A stretch of 64,000 bases of DNA, taken from the NCBI GenBank assembly GCA_039794405.1, contig JBDIVL010000004.1:62001-126000 (forward strand). The letters run 5' to 3'. How positions within the stretch are numbered: position 1 is the stretch's first letter; each line of letters opens with the position of its first letter. This stretch comes from JBDIVL01 sp039794405 (lineage in GTDB: Bacteria; Planctomycetota; Brocadiia; Brocadiales; Brocadiaceae). A program made the position numbers and the translations under genes. The notes under the pieces are model-generated. The model did no database searches. It was not told the origin of the DNA and saw only the letters and a program-made list of their open reading frames with translations. Shown piece by piece: positions 19,287-28,400 of this stretch.

Positions 19287-19525
19287 CTATGTCAATTCTC
19301 CACGCAATGCGTGAAGATTCTGGAAAGAAAGATAAAATTGTCTCATGTACCAGAGATTGGTTTTGTTAAACCCCTCACCGTATTCAATCGTTAGTCTTTT
19401 AGCAAGCTCTTCGATAAGAGATGCACCATATTGAGCCCCGCTATTTACCTTACTGTTCACCCTCTATAATAATTTTACCAACATGCCAGTAGGCCCGTAC
19501 CATCGCAGTATTAACAGCTTTGAAA
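19287..19525 (-). pseudogene. DUF1016 (YhcG-type) nuclease remnant
   Basis: Translating both frames gives the typical YhcG/DUF1016 N-terminal domain: FKAVNTAMVRAYWHVGKIII, a stop and frame change at about 19450, then AQYGASLIEELAKRLTIEYG followed by NLWYMRQFYLSFQ, ending in a stop at 19287. It lacks the C-terminal PD-(D/E)xK nuclease half. It fills the gap between the DUF559 gene and res and is clearly degraded. DUF1016 genes are frequent companions of restriction loci. Confidence 0.75.
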
Positions 19526-19536
19526 GATCACCTTCT

Positions 19537-19965
19537 TCACATTCCTCTCTTGGGAGAGGTCCCCTTAAAATTCCCCTCTTGGGAGGGGTTAGGGGTGGGT
19601 TCATTCGCCCTTATCCATTTCTCAATTGCGGTAACAACCCCTTGTATATTCCCCTTAACATCTAAATCATAAAATCTTAGGAACCTTATTCCAAGAGATT
19701 CCAATTTTGATTGTCTTATTCTATCTTCTTCACTCTTGTTTTCATGACTGACACCGTCAATTTCGATTGCTAACATCAATTCATTACAGAAAAAATCAAC
19801 AATATAATTATCAATAGGTTTTTGGCGATCAAAATCATATCCCAGCAATTGCTTCCTTTTTAAATATCTCCATAATAGTACCTCGGATAAAGTACTGCTT
19901 TTTCTCAAACGTCGTGCAACTTCTTTTAACTTTAGATTATATGGTAAAATAACTTTTCGTTTCAT
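19537..19965 (-). CDS. DUF559 endonuclease-fold protein (Vsr-like)
   Basis: A 142-residue protein of the DUF559/very-short-patch-repair-like PD-(D/E)xK group. I place the start at MKRKVILPYN (19965), which matches the family N-terminus and directly adjoins the mod stop at 19967; an upstream extension of the frame is only mod and repeat sequence read in another phase. Core motifs are RRLRKSSTLSEVLLWRYLK, QKPIDNYIVDFFCNELMLAI, EIDGVSH and RIRFLRF-like GIRFLRFYDLD. The last 21 residues (from EPTPNPSQEGN on) come from the palindromic repeat at 19540-19602. It sits between mod and res, so it probably belongs to that restriction operon. Confidence 0.88.
   Translation of the reverse strand: MKRKVILPYNLKLKEVARRLRKSSTLSEVLLWRYLKRKQLLGYDFDRQKPIDNYIVDFFCNELMLAIEIDGVSHENKSEEDRIRQSKLESLGIRFLRFYDLDVKGNIQGVVTAIEKWIRANEPTPNPSQEGNFKGTSPKRGM
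19540..19602. repeat. Coding palindromic repeat, copy ending the DUF559 gene
   Basis: CTCTCTTGGGAGAGG and CCCCTCTTGGGAGGGG palindromes followed by TTAGGGGTGGGTT. On the minus strand it encodes the C-terminal EPTPNPSQEGNFKGTSPKRG of the DUF559 protein and supplies its stop codon region. Confidence 0.85.
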
Positions 19966-19966
19966 T

Positions 19967-21820
19967 TCATTCGAATAGTTTTCTTTGTTTATTATGGCTT
20001 TTGGAGTTAGTATCTTTTTCAGACTTTTTTCTTTTGTCTGATTTACCCACCCCTGAATCCCCTCCCGAGAGGGGACTTTTATGTTTTCCTCCCGAAAGGG
20101 GACTTTCTGCATTCCCCTCCTGGGAGGGATCCTTCCTTAGATTCCCCTCTTGGGAGGGGCCAGGGGTGGGTTCAGGCAAATTGACAATATTCAAACTATA
20201 ATCTTCTTTCCCAAATTCACATCTGCCAAGCAACATCTTAGGAATCTTTTTTACGGTGATAGTAGCGTAACGATTTTCACAAGCTTCCTGGAAAGATTTA
20301 CAGCAAATCAGAAGGCTTTCGTCCGGTTTCATTTCTTCATGAATCTTGTCTAAAAACTGTACCGTAACAAACTGCGTTGTGGTAAATATATAATCTTTTT
20401 CAGTTGAACGACCATGTTTCCAGTAAATATGCTCATCCGGGCAGTATCTAAAACCTTCATGCTTTGCCATAGCAGCGGCGAGCATATCGGCATTATAACG
20501 TTCATCTATTATCCAGTTATCGTGTTTATCCTTTTTCAACAGACTTGGGGCTAAATAGTAATACTTGAACCCCCCGCCGCCCTGCCAACCCACCCCTATC
20601 TCCCCTCCCAGGAGGGGACTTTTTTGATTCCCCTCTTGGGAGGGGTTGGGGGTGGGTTCATTCCTTTCTCGAGAGGGGCTAGGGGTGTGTACAATTCTAG
20701 ATATTCCACCCCGATCCGTACCGTCAATGACCTTTTTCAATCGTGGCAAGCAGTGGGTATGGCAATGCTCGCCAAGCTCAATGCCAATCCATTTGCGATT
20801 CATCTTGTGCGCAACAGCAGCAGTTGTGCCAGAGCCGAGAAAGGAATCGAGAACCAAGTCGCCTTCATTAGTGGCTAATGCGAGAATGCGCTGGATTAAA
20901 CGTTCAGGCTTGGGGGTGGTAAAAGAATTTCCAGAAAATATCTCCTTTGATTCATATTTTGCAATTTTATTGTCATCAGCAAAATCTCGTGGCCACCACG
21001 TTTCGGCTGTAATTCCTTCTTTAACTTCTGATAAAAACTTTTTTAACATTGGTCGCCCCGTTCCCTTGACGCCAAACCAAATTCGAGAATCAGCAAGTAA
21101 CTCTTTATACCTTTTTTGCGAACAAATCCAAGAACGAGTTGGGGGAGGAGAAAATACCAAGCCAGTAGGACCCGTTATGGTGTAAATACAATTTTCAGAC
21201 GGTGTTTTTGCAGATAAATCACTAGCCCTCCATAATCCACGAGGATCGTTATCTGGATTTTTGTAATCTTTTAGTTGTTCATTTGTTCTTGGAAAAAGAT
21301 TTGGTCTCCATGTATCTTTGTTTTTTGCAAAAACTAATATGTGATCATGTGAATCCGAAAGCCATTTCGCATCATTGGCAGGACCATATTTCTTCTGCCA
21401 TACTACATTCGCAACAAAGTTCTTTCGTCCGAAAATCTCATCACAAAGTACTTTCAAATAATGGCATTCATCATCATCAATAGAAATCCAGAGCGTTCCG
21501 TCATTACGTAACAGCCTGTGCAATATCTCAATCCTCGGCTTCATCAGGCTTAGCCAGATAGAATGTTCCAGTCCGTCATCATAGTGTTCAAAGGCATTGC
21601 CGGTGTTGTATGGCGGGTCAATATAGATGCATTTGATTTTCCCGACAAAGTCCTGCTCAAGGGCTTTGAGGGCAAGAAGATTATCACCATAGATAAGCAT
21701 GTTTTCGCTGTTTTTGTCCCCGTAAGACTTTTTAGAGTCTTCAATCAATATGCGCGGTTCCAGCTTCGGTTGGTTATCCTTGCCTATCCATGTGAGTTCA
21801 AGTTTTTGGTTTTTTGTCAT
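19967..21820 (-). CDS. mod: Type III-like DNA N6-adenine methyltransferase Mod with two repeat insertions
   Basis: A 617-residue beta-class DNA methyltransferase that would modify the site recognised with Res. Motif IV is DPPYNTGNAF (about residues 68-77) and motif I is DSFLGSGTTAAVAHKMNRKW (about 328-347). Two peptides are foreign to the family. One (about 34 residues, HTPSPSRERNEPTPNPSQEG through GGEIGVG) splits the otherwise conserved GGISRIV/WQGGGGFKYYYLAPSLL. The other lies near the C-terminus (PTPGPSQEGN ... SPLSGGDSGVG), before the Lys-rich end KQRKLFE. Both come from palindromic DNA repeats and keep the frame. The remaining sequence looks intact. It is first in the cassette with the DUF559 nuclease and res downstream. 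Confidence 0.93.
   Translation of the reverse strand: MTKNQKLELTWIGKDNQPKLEPRILIEDSKKSYGDKNSENMLIYGDNLLALKALEQDFVGKIKCIYIDPPYNTGNAFEHYDDGLEHSIWLSLMKPRIEILHRLLRNDGTLWISIDDDECHYLKVLCDEIFGRKNFVANVVWQKKYGPANDAKWLSDSHDHILVFAKNKDTWRPNLFPRTNEQLKDYKNPDNDPRGLWRASDLSAKTPSENCIYTITGPTGLVFSPPPTRSWICSQKRYKELLADSRIWFGVKGTGRPMLKKFLSEVKEGITAETWWPRDFADDNKIAKYESKEIFSGNSFTTPKPERLIQRILALATNEGDLVLDSFLGSGTTAAVAHKMNRKWIGIELGEHCHTHCLPRLKKVIDGTDRGGISRIVHTPSPSRERNEPTPNPSQEGNQKSPLLGGEIGVGWQGGGGFKYYYLAPSLLKKDKHDNWIIDERYNADMLAAAMAKHEGFRYCPDEHIYWKHGRSTEKDYIFTTTQFVTVQFLDKIHEEMKPDESLLICCKSFQEACENRYATITVKKIPKMLLGRCEFGKEDYSLNIVNLPEPTPGPSQEGNLRKDPSQEGNAESPLSGGKHKSPLSGGDSGVGKSDKRKKSEKDTNSKSHNKQRKLFE
20045..20173. repeat. Coding palindromic repeat, copy near mod C-terminus
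   Basis: A string of CTCCCGAGAGGGGAC-type palindromes bounded by ACCCACCCC (20045) and GGGGTGGGTT (20173). On the minus strand it encodes PTPGPSQEGN, DPSQEGN, SPLSGG (twice) and DSGVG in the Mod frame. Confidence 0.9.
20587..20691. repeat. Coding palindromic repeat, copy in the middle of mod
   Basis: Bounded by AACCCACCCCTATCTCCCC and GGGGCTAGGGGTGTGTAC, with CCTCCCAGGAGGGG and CCCCTCTTGGGAGGGG palindromes inside. On the minus strand it encodes HTPSPSRERN, EPTPNPSQEGN and SPLLGGEIGVG. The residues on either side (RIV and WQGGGGF) are adjacent in family members as I know them. Confidence 0.9.
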
Positions 21821-21930
21821 GATGACTGTCTTTGCAATTTCATGCTAAATACGCACTCTTTAACACGCATGAGCACGTACTCTGTAATTTAGCTTGTTAA
21901 TAAATGTAACTATCCCGTTTATTTCTTTCA

Positions 21931-23262
21931 TTAATCCCAAAGTGAAGGTTCTTTAGTATAGTTAGTTAATGAAGATATGGATTCTTGAGGCCCTTTATTA
22001 TATTGCGCATTGTATGTATCTATTAATACTTTGGGACTTAGCATCTCATAGATAACTCTTGCTATGTCTGCAAAAGGCACCTCGACATTAAAATTACCTT
22101 TCTTAATTTTTGCAAAAGGAGTTTCGGAACTTAATTGTTCTTCTTTAGCTTTTAAGCAAGTATCCACAATCACCCATCCGTCTTTTTCAAATATTTTTAA
22201 TATCTCAGTAAGATTTATTCTGTAAGTTAAATAAATTCTTCCAATCATCAAAGCGGTGATATCTTCTATCGAAAGTGGAAATACTGATAAAGGGGCCAGG
22301 TTCGCTGAAAAACCACGACGATCTAAAGAATTGAAATGGAAAACAACGTAATTATTTTGTTCCCAGTGGTTTTTAACACTTTCGTGTCTTGAGTCAAAAT
22401 ATTCATTAACCTTGTCCATGTCATTTACTTTCTCGAAATCAACGCATTCCAAAATCATATAGTTGCCAAACAATTCGCTGGAGCAACATGTTTTTCTCGC
22501 TTTTGCAATAGTGTCCCTGAGTATCGCTAAATAGTTTTTCAGAGGGACATCACAAGGTAAAATTGTGAGCTTTGAACCCTCGTATTTCGTTATTCCAGTG
22601 TTAAAAAACTCTACTACCTCTTGCAACCTTTCCTTTTGCCTTGTGACCCTTCGTCCTCTTCTCTTTGACGACTTTACTTCTATAAGTTCAATATCGCCAT
22701 TATCGTCTATTGTAGTTATATCTCCATTTCTTAAAAAGTTGCTAATATCATTTATTATTACCCTCTTTTTCCCATGAAGAATTTCTGTTGAAAAGGCAAA
22801 TAACTCTGTGATTAATCCATCATCAAGGCGAACAGGACCGCTATCCTCTTTGTTTGATAAAACAGATAAAATTGCCCTATTATATTTTAAATACCTCCAT
22901 GCTATTCCATCAATTATAGTCTTTAACGACTGATTGACGAAAAGAATAGCATCTATCTGGTTCTGATATGTCCTTATTTGCTTCTCCCTCTCTTCTTTAG
23001 GTAAACTTGAATCAGCTTCAAGTTTACCTAAAGTGATCTTTATAGCATCAATAGCTTTGGTATGTTGCAATAAGTCGCCTAATATGGACAATTGGAGCTT
23101 GTAAATGGAGAATTTACTTTTCCTCCTTTTTCGGCTTATGAATAAGTAATCTTCAATTATTTCCTTGTAATCTTCTTGTAATGGCATCCATATGGCATTA
23201 ATCAGACAGGAATAATCTCGTTTTTTACTACCAGCGGTAACTATTTTTTGTTTAAATTCCAT
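21931..23262 (-). CDS. Unknown protein with nuclease-like D-(X)n-ExK motif, defence-island associated
   Basis: A 443-residue soluble protein that I do not recognise. Residues 85-110 are charged and helical. A motif typical of restriction-endonuclease folds occurs at residues 181-204: GDITTIDDNGDIELIEVKSS, with D181 or D190, E195 and K197 as candidate catalytic residues, followed by a basic patch (KRRGRRVTRQK). The C-terminal half is alpha/beta without clear motifs. It lies directly upstream of mod (110 bp) on the same strand, inside the restriction island. A nuclease or effector role is inferred from motif and location only. Confidence 0.8.
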   Translation of the reverse strand: MEFKQKIVTAGSKKRDYSCLINAIWMPLQEDYKEIIEDYLFISRKRRKSKFSIYKLQLSILGDLLQHTKAIDAIKITLGKLEADSSLPKEEREKQIRTYQNQIDAILFVNQSLKTIIDGIAWRYLKYNRAILSVLSNKEDSGPVRLDDGLITELFAFSTEILHGKKRVIINDISNFLRNGDITTIDDNGDIELIEVKSSKRRGRRVTRQKERLQEVVEFFNTGITKYEGSKLTILPCDVPLKNYLAILRDTIAKARKTCCSSELFGNYMILECVDFEKVNDMDKVNEYFDSRHESVKNHWEQNNYVVFHFNSLDRRGFSANLAPLSVFPLSIEDITALMIGRIYLTYRINLTEILKIFEKDGWVIVDTCLKAKEEQLSSETPFAKIKKGNFNVEVPFADIARVIYEMLSPKVLIDTYNAQYNKGPQESISSLTNYTKEPSLWD

Positions 23263-23270
23263 AACACTTA

Positions 23271-23393
23271 TCAGTTTGTTAATTTATTCTGTAAATCGGT
23301 CCTGTCTTGGAAATATACATTCATCGCTACAAGCGATTCAGTTAATTTGATCTCAGCCAGACATTTTGGACAAGTAATTATTGGTTCTGTCAT
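23271..23393 (-). pseudogene. Truncated DUF2130 gene start
   Basis: A 40-residue frame, MTEPIITCPKCLAEIKLTES and on, matches the characteristic zinc-ribbon-like N-terminus of DUF2130 proteins (CPxC, then KLTESLA). It then loses similarity and stops; full-length members are about 400 residues. It ends 8 bases before the 443-residue gene. Likely a deletion remnant. Confidence 0.65.
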
Positions 23394-23450
23394 ATGTTTT
23401 TCTTTGAAGGTTTTAATAAATCGGCATACAGAGGAGTAATAATATTCGTA

Positions 23451-23486
23451 GCCGGTTCTCCTTGCCATCCATCTGAGTTCTAATCC
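23451..23486 (-). pseudogene. Decayed copy of the mod 5' end
   Basis: On the minus strand the sequence TTAGAACTCAGATGGATGG and on parallels the start of mod (CTTGAACTCACATGGATAGG, near 21.79 kb) with a one-base deletion. It would encode LELRW... versus LELTWIGKDN in Mod. A second such fragment lies at 25.36-25.40 kb. Confidence 0.5.
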
Positions 23487-23576
23487 TTGATTTTCACCGT
23501 ATACTTTAATAGTTCAACCTTATTATTTCTCATACAAGATAATAAGTTTTTCTGTAAGTCTTTACTAGTGTTGAAA

Positions 23577-23711
23577 TTATAAATATAGTACTTTCTTATT
23601 ATCAGAGAGGCTGGATAATAAACCAATAAATTTTCTCTGTGCTACTGAACCGGCTTTTTGATAGCGTACATTTTTCTTACCTTTACTCATGTCCACTTCA
23701 AGCATTTCCAT
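23577..23711 (-). CDS. Short hypothetical frame downstream of the AlbA_2 gene
   Basis: A 44-codon frame (MEMLEVDMSKGKKNVRYQKA to LSDNKKVLYL) follows the AlbA_2-type gene by about 40 bases. It may extend upstream in another phase of that gene. It could be the end of a decayed gene; I recognise no family and rate it weak. Confidence 0.25.
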   Translation of the reverse strand: MEMLEVDMSKGKKNVRYQKAGSVAQRKFIGLLSSLSDNKKVLYL

Positions 23712-23751
23712 GCCAATCTCTTTCTTAAGTATGTTTGTAACTTTCAGCTTT

Positions 23752-25209
23752 TCATACCCAATACGGAATGTATTCTGCGAACTTAACAGATGTCGATGTC
23801 GGGTCTTTGCGCTTAATGCGTCCGGCATCTATTGCGTCCCGTATTAGGTTAGAAACCTGGGTTCGTTGTTTTTCGTGCATCTTGAGGCGCTCACGCAATG
23901 AGGTATTGGTCATGGCACTACTACTGAGATATTTGAGTACAGCATGTTGATAACATGCTTCAATCCGCTCCGTCTGGGACATCTCTGAAAACTTCCGTGG
24001 TGCAAACAATGTGACCTTGAAATAATTTTCTCCCTCTTCGAACGCAACGGGTGGGAGTCCATATAGCTCTATGGCGGCTACTACTTTCATGAAGCCGGTT
24101 CCTCGTTCTTCGCAAATCCTGTATCGTCTGAATGCCGAGGCGAGTATTTCATTGCGCGATTCAGGAGTAGTACCTATCAGGCGGTCTAATTTCTTTGATG
24201 GAGGGAGGGCACCCGGATTGACAAATTCAATCCGATTATCAAAAATTTCAATCATAGGACCAGTACCTGAAATGGTGAAATCCTGATGAATAAGGGCATT
24301 GGCAATGAGTTCACGCAGGGCAATTTCAGGATATACGATAACTTCACTGCGTAAAGCCTTTTCGATGACTTCACTGTGGGGAAGGATACGCCTGAGGTAG
24401 GCAATCAGATCCTCAAAACCAATTGCATAACCCTTGTGTTCGACAACTTCATCTATTGTCTCAACCTTGTTCAATCCCTTATAGCGTATGATGCGGATAC
24501 GCTTCCGTTCAAGGCCGCTGAATTCTTTAAGCTGATGTGCAGCGGCAATTGCACCAAAGTTGGTAATATAGTATCCACCACTATCTTGATCAATGAATTT
24601 TTCATCTACAAGCCAGTGCAGCATCTCTTCATTTGTTTGCGCAACTGGTCTCTGGAGCAGGCGACATATACCTTCTGAATCCAGCTTAGCTATCACCTCA
24701 TCTGGGTGAAGCAATGTTGTGGCTCGCAGCTCCTCCCAGAAAGGATTTCTGCTATTGAGGAACATCGAGCCAATCTCCTGTCGTGAAGCAGGGCGTGTAG
24801 TTCCCCCAGATCGGATATAACAATAATCCAGCGGTTTACCCCGTAGATGTACTGGCTTTGTCTTGCTCTCCTTTATACGTACAAACAGAAGGGATGTGTT
24901 GTAAAACTCAACAATAGCATGATCTATCGCAATAGGTGGTTCTAAAGCATCGCGTCCGAGATTTGCAATCTGTCCAACTATAACCGTAGCTTCGTCTTGC
25001 TGAATGCCGCTTGGCACTGCGGTTTGGTTGTCAATGCCAAATACTAGAACCCCACCGCCTGGATAGTTGGCAAAAGCTGAAAGGTGTTGAACCAAACGAT
25101 CTTTTTTTGGTGAAAGACTTTGTTTCCAGTCAAGTTCGTTAATCTCGTGGGATACTGGACCAAGACTGGTTTCCAGTGTTTCCCGCGCAGATGCTATCCA
25201 TTTCTTCAT
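23752..25209 (-). CDS. AlbA_2-domain ATP-binding protein (RecG-like C-terminal helicase/HATPase_c_4 type)
   Basis: A 485-residue protein. The N-terminus (about residues 15-150) is a Schlafen/AlbA_2-type nucleic-acid-binding domain (DWKQSLSPKKDRLVQHLSAF, GGGVLVFGIDN). The region at about 295-400 carries an HATPase_c_4 signature: ALRELIANALIHQDF, FDNRIEFVNPGALPP and RYRICEERGTGFMKVV. The C-terminus is a winged-helix-like segment (SNLIRDAIDAGRIKRKD). Such proteins are common in defence and regulatory islands and may act as nucleic-acid-triggered switches. It lies between the SNF2 helicase and the 443-residue protein on the same strand. Length is normal and no repeat insertion is seen. Confidence 0.9.
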   Translation of the reverse strand: MKKWIASARETLETSLGPVSHEINELDWKQSLSPKKDRLVQHLSAFANYPGGGVLVFGIDNQTAVPSGIQQDEATVIVGQIANLGRDALEPPIAIDHAIVEFYNTSLLFVRIKESKTKPVHLRGKPLDYCYIRSGGTTRPASRQEIGSMFLNSRNPFWEELRATTLLHPDEVIAKLDSEGICRLLQRPVAQTNEEMLHWLVDEKFIDQDSGGYYITNFGAIAAAHQLKEFSGLERKRIRIIRYKGLNKVETIDEVVEHKGYAIGFEDLIAYLRRILPHSEVIEKALRSEVIVYPEIALRELIANALIHQDFTISGTGPMIEIFDNRIEFVNPGALPPSKKLDRLIGTTPESRNEILASAFRRYRICEERGTGFMKVVAAIELYGLPPVAFEEGENYFKVTLFAPRKFSEMSQTERIEACYQHAVLKYLSSSAMTNTSLRERLKMHEKQRTQVSNLIRDAIDAGRIKRKDPTSTSVKFAEYIPYWV

Positions 25210-25344
25210 TGGTTCCTCATCTCATCAAATAATGAAGTAGTAACATGTTGATATTTAAGATGTTTTGAAAATTTTCCGTTTTCTAATGAAGTAAAAAATG
25301 GCATTTTTAAAAAGCCACATTACTTTATTCATCTGTGATCAATG

Positions 25345-25405
25345 ACTTTGACGGCAATCTGATTTTCCTTCCCTATCCATGTGAGTTCTAATTATTAGTT
25401 GTTGT
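25345..25405 (-). pseudogene. Second decayed copy of a mod-type 5' end
   Basis: On the minus strand a short frame ATG CAC AAC AAC is stopped twice and continues as LELTWIGKENQIAVKV, closely like the Mod start LELTWIGKDNQPKLEP. It lies just downstream of the SNF2 helicase gene and marks a recombination junction or a lost methyltransferase gene. Confidence 0.55.
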
Positions 25406-25418
25406 GCATTATTGGCAT

Positions 25419-28400
25419 TTAAATAAATTTCCACCTAACTGTAAATAACTCTAATATTTCAACCGTCTGTTTTAAGCGTGCCTCTATCTGATCCATCAGT
25501 TCTTCCTTTCTGTTATCTATCTCATCTTGCGACTGGTACAGGTTCAGCCGTAATGTATTACGTTTCTTTTCCATTTCTTTTATCAGCCGATGTGCCTGTA
25601 CCTTTTCTTCAAGATTTAGGACTTTTTTTGCTTCTGTTTTACGGCATTTTATCTCTTTATCTAATTCTTTCAATTCAATTTCCATGCTGCTTTTCACATC
25701 TTCTGCCCATTTGTCTAATTTTTCCATCTCATTATCGAAGAAACCTGCATTACGTTCAGTATTCATTTGCAGAATTTCGGTTTGTTGTTTTTGGGCTATT
25801 TGATTGATAAGATATCTGATATGAGAACCCACCCCTAAATCCCCTCCCGAGAGGGGACTTTTTGATTCCCCTCTTGGGAGGGGACTAAGGGGTGGGTTTC
25901 CTCCCGAGAGGGAACTTTTATATTTCCCTCTCGAGAGGGGGTTGGGGGTGTGTTCCTTCCCAACTTTACCATTACTCACCAAATCAGAAATGAAGTTTAT
26001 TGTTGCAGGTAGTGAAAATAGCCTTTTGCATTGCTCAATATCCAACTCTGTACCTTCATCAGTAACCCCACATAGTAAAATATGATCTTCAGTCTCAAAT
26101 GAATGAATAGTTAAGTTGATTACTGATAAACAACCAGATTTCCCAATAAGTGACTCAAGTATGGAAATTTTTGTTGGTGTATCTGAATAATTGAAAATAA
26201 GTCCGATTTGATTATCTGGAGCAGTTTCAGCTTGAAAAGATTTGCATTGTTCAATAATGCACTGTGCTAAAGGATGTCCGATCCTGTAAATGTTGACATC
26301 CTCGATGTTCCTTCCAAGTCGATAAGGACCTGGATGTATCTTTTCTCCTGCAAATGGATTTTCCCGCAAGGTAAAGGAATACTCGTCTGCTACAAAATCA
26401 GCATAAGGTTCAAGGTAGTATTTGGTAATCTGCCATAGCCAATTTTCGTATCGTGTTAGGTATTCTTTGCTCTCACGCAGGCTTACCCTTAATTTTTCAT
26501 GTACTTCCTCATCAAAATTTTCCAGTAATTTTTGTCTGGCGGTTTTCAAATGGTCTTCAATGTGTTCCTCTAGTTCCTTTTGTAATTGATCAAACGAAGA
26601 TTGTATCTCTTCTGGAGTCCTACAACTTTGATAAATCTGTGCAATACGCTTTTCAAAATCAACCCCTGACTCGATGCTTCCCAACACTTCATCACTTGCA
26701 CCAAAGACACCGCTAAAAAGCCTGAATTTTTCAGCCAATATCTGGTAAACCCTCTGATCTGCTGCGTTGTTTTTGTTTAAAAAGTTTACCACAACTACGT
26801 CAAACTTTTGTCCATAGCGATGGCATCTGCCAATCCTCTGCTCGATACGTTGTGGATTCCATGGCAGATCATAATTTACCACGAAAGAACAAAATTGCAG
26901 GTTAATACCCTCGGCGGCAGCCTCGGTTGCTATCATAATTACCGCCTCATCTTTAAAATAATCAACTATTGCAGCACGCAAATTAGCCGTCTTTGAATCT
27001 GTTATCGTATCCGTATCCTTATACTTTTCCAGCCATCGCCAATAGATTTCACGTGATTTTGGATCGCTGTTAGAACCGTTGAATAGCACTGTCTTTCCCT
27101 TAAATGCTGTATTTTCGAGAATGTTTTTCAGGTATTCCTGAGTTCTTGTTGATTCAGTAAAGATAATAGCCTTCTTATTACCACCCAGTCGCTCTGTTTC
27201 CGCAAAACCTTTTTTGAGCGCTGTTAATAACACTTCACCTTTCGAATTTCTGATAATAGACTTCGCAAGTTGCTCAAATTCCCTGAGATCATAAATCTCT
27301 TTCCTCATGTTCGCGATTTCCTCAGGAGAATATTGTCTTTCCTTCTCATCAAGAGGTGATTGGTCTACTTCCTCATCATCTTCCCACTCTTCTTTTAACT
27401 CATCAAAGGTCTCGTAATCCTTGGCTATTGATTTCTCTACTGTTTCATTCAACGGATTATGACTTTCTACAATATATTCAAGCTTATTTGCCAGGGTCTC
27501 TAAAGTACCTGATATCGCAAAAGTTGATGATGCCAATAGTTTTCTCAAAATCAATGTCATCAATTGCCGTTGACTTGGAGGGAGGGCAAAAAGGTCTTCT
27601 CTTTGCAGATAGGATGAGACCAGATCATATAATTTTTGTTCATCAAGGGATGGAATAAACTCTTGTGTAATTGCTATTCTATTCGTGTATTTTATATATT
27701 CCACAACCTGATGACGAAGTGTTCTCATGCAAATAGGCTTTAATCGTTCTTTCAGATTATAAAAACCATTTTCACCTGTTAATCTGGAAAACTGACTCTT
27801 AAAACTCTTTAAATCACCAAAGGTATAATCATCAATAATGCTAACTAAGCCGTAGAGTTCTAAGAGTGAATTTTGAAGAGGCGTTGCAGTAAGAAGGACT
27901 TTTGGTGCATGGGCAACTGCATCTTTGATGGTATTGGCAATCTTGTTCTGCGGTTTATAAACATTCCTTAATCGGTGAGCCTCATCAATAACTACTAAAT
28001 CCCAATTAATTTTCTTGATATAAGCATCTTTTGCTCTTGCAAAGTGGTAAGAGCAAATGATAATCTCTTTCTGATCAAAAGGGTTTAAGTTTCCTTTTTT
28101 AATTTCCTGATTAAAGGAAGAGGCTTCTAGAATGATGGAAGTATGAAAAAACTTCTCTGATAGTTCCTGGTTCCATTGCTTGCGAAGATGTGCTGGTACA
28201 ATGATTAAAATTTTTCTCTTTCTCTCAGCCCATTTTTGCGAAATAACTAGCCCAGCCTCAATCGTTTTACCAAGTCCTACCTCATCTGCCAATATTGCAC
28301 CTTTAGAAAGCGGCGAACGGAATGCAAATAAAGCAGCCTCAACTTGATGTGGATTTAAATCAACTTGAGCATCTAAAAGAGAGGAAGCAAATTTTTGTAA

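Noticed and set aside
19966..20112. N-terminal extension of the DUF559 protein
   Set aside because: The extension is the mod C-terminus and palindromic repeat read in another phase; the family start MKRKVILPYN lies at 19965.
18939..20691. CRISPR array
   Set aside because: The repeats are irregularly spaced palindromes inside open reading frames, without unique spacers of constant length or cas genes.
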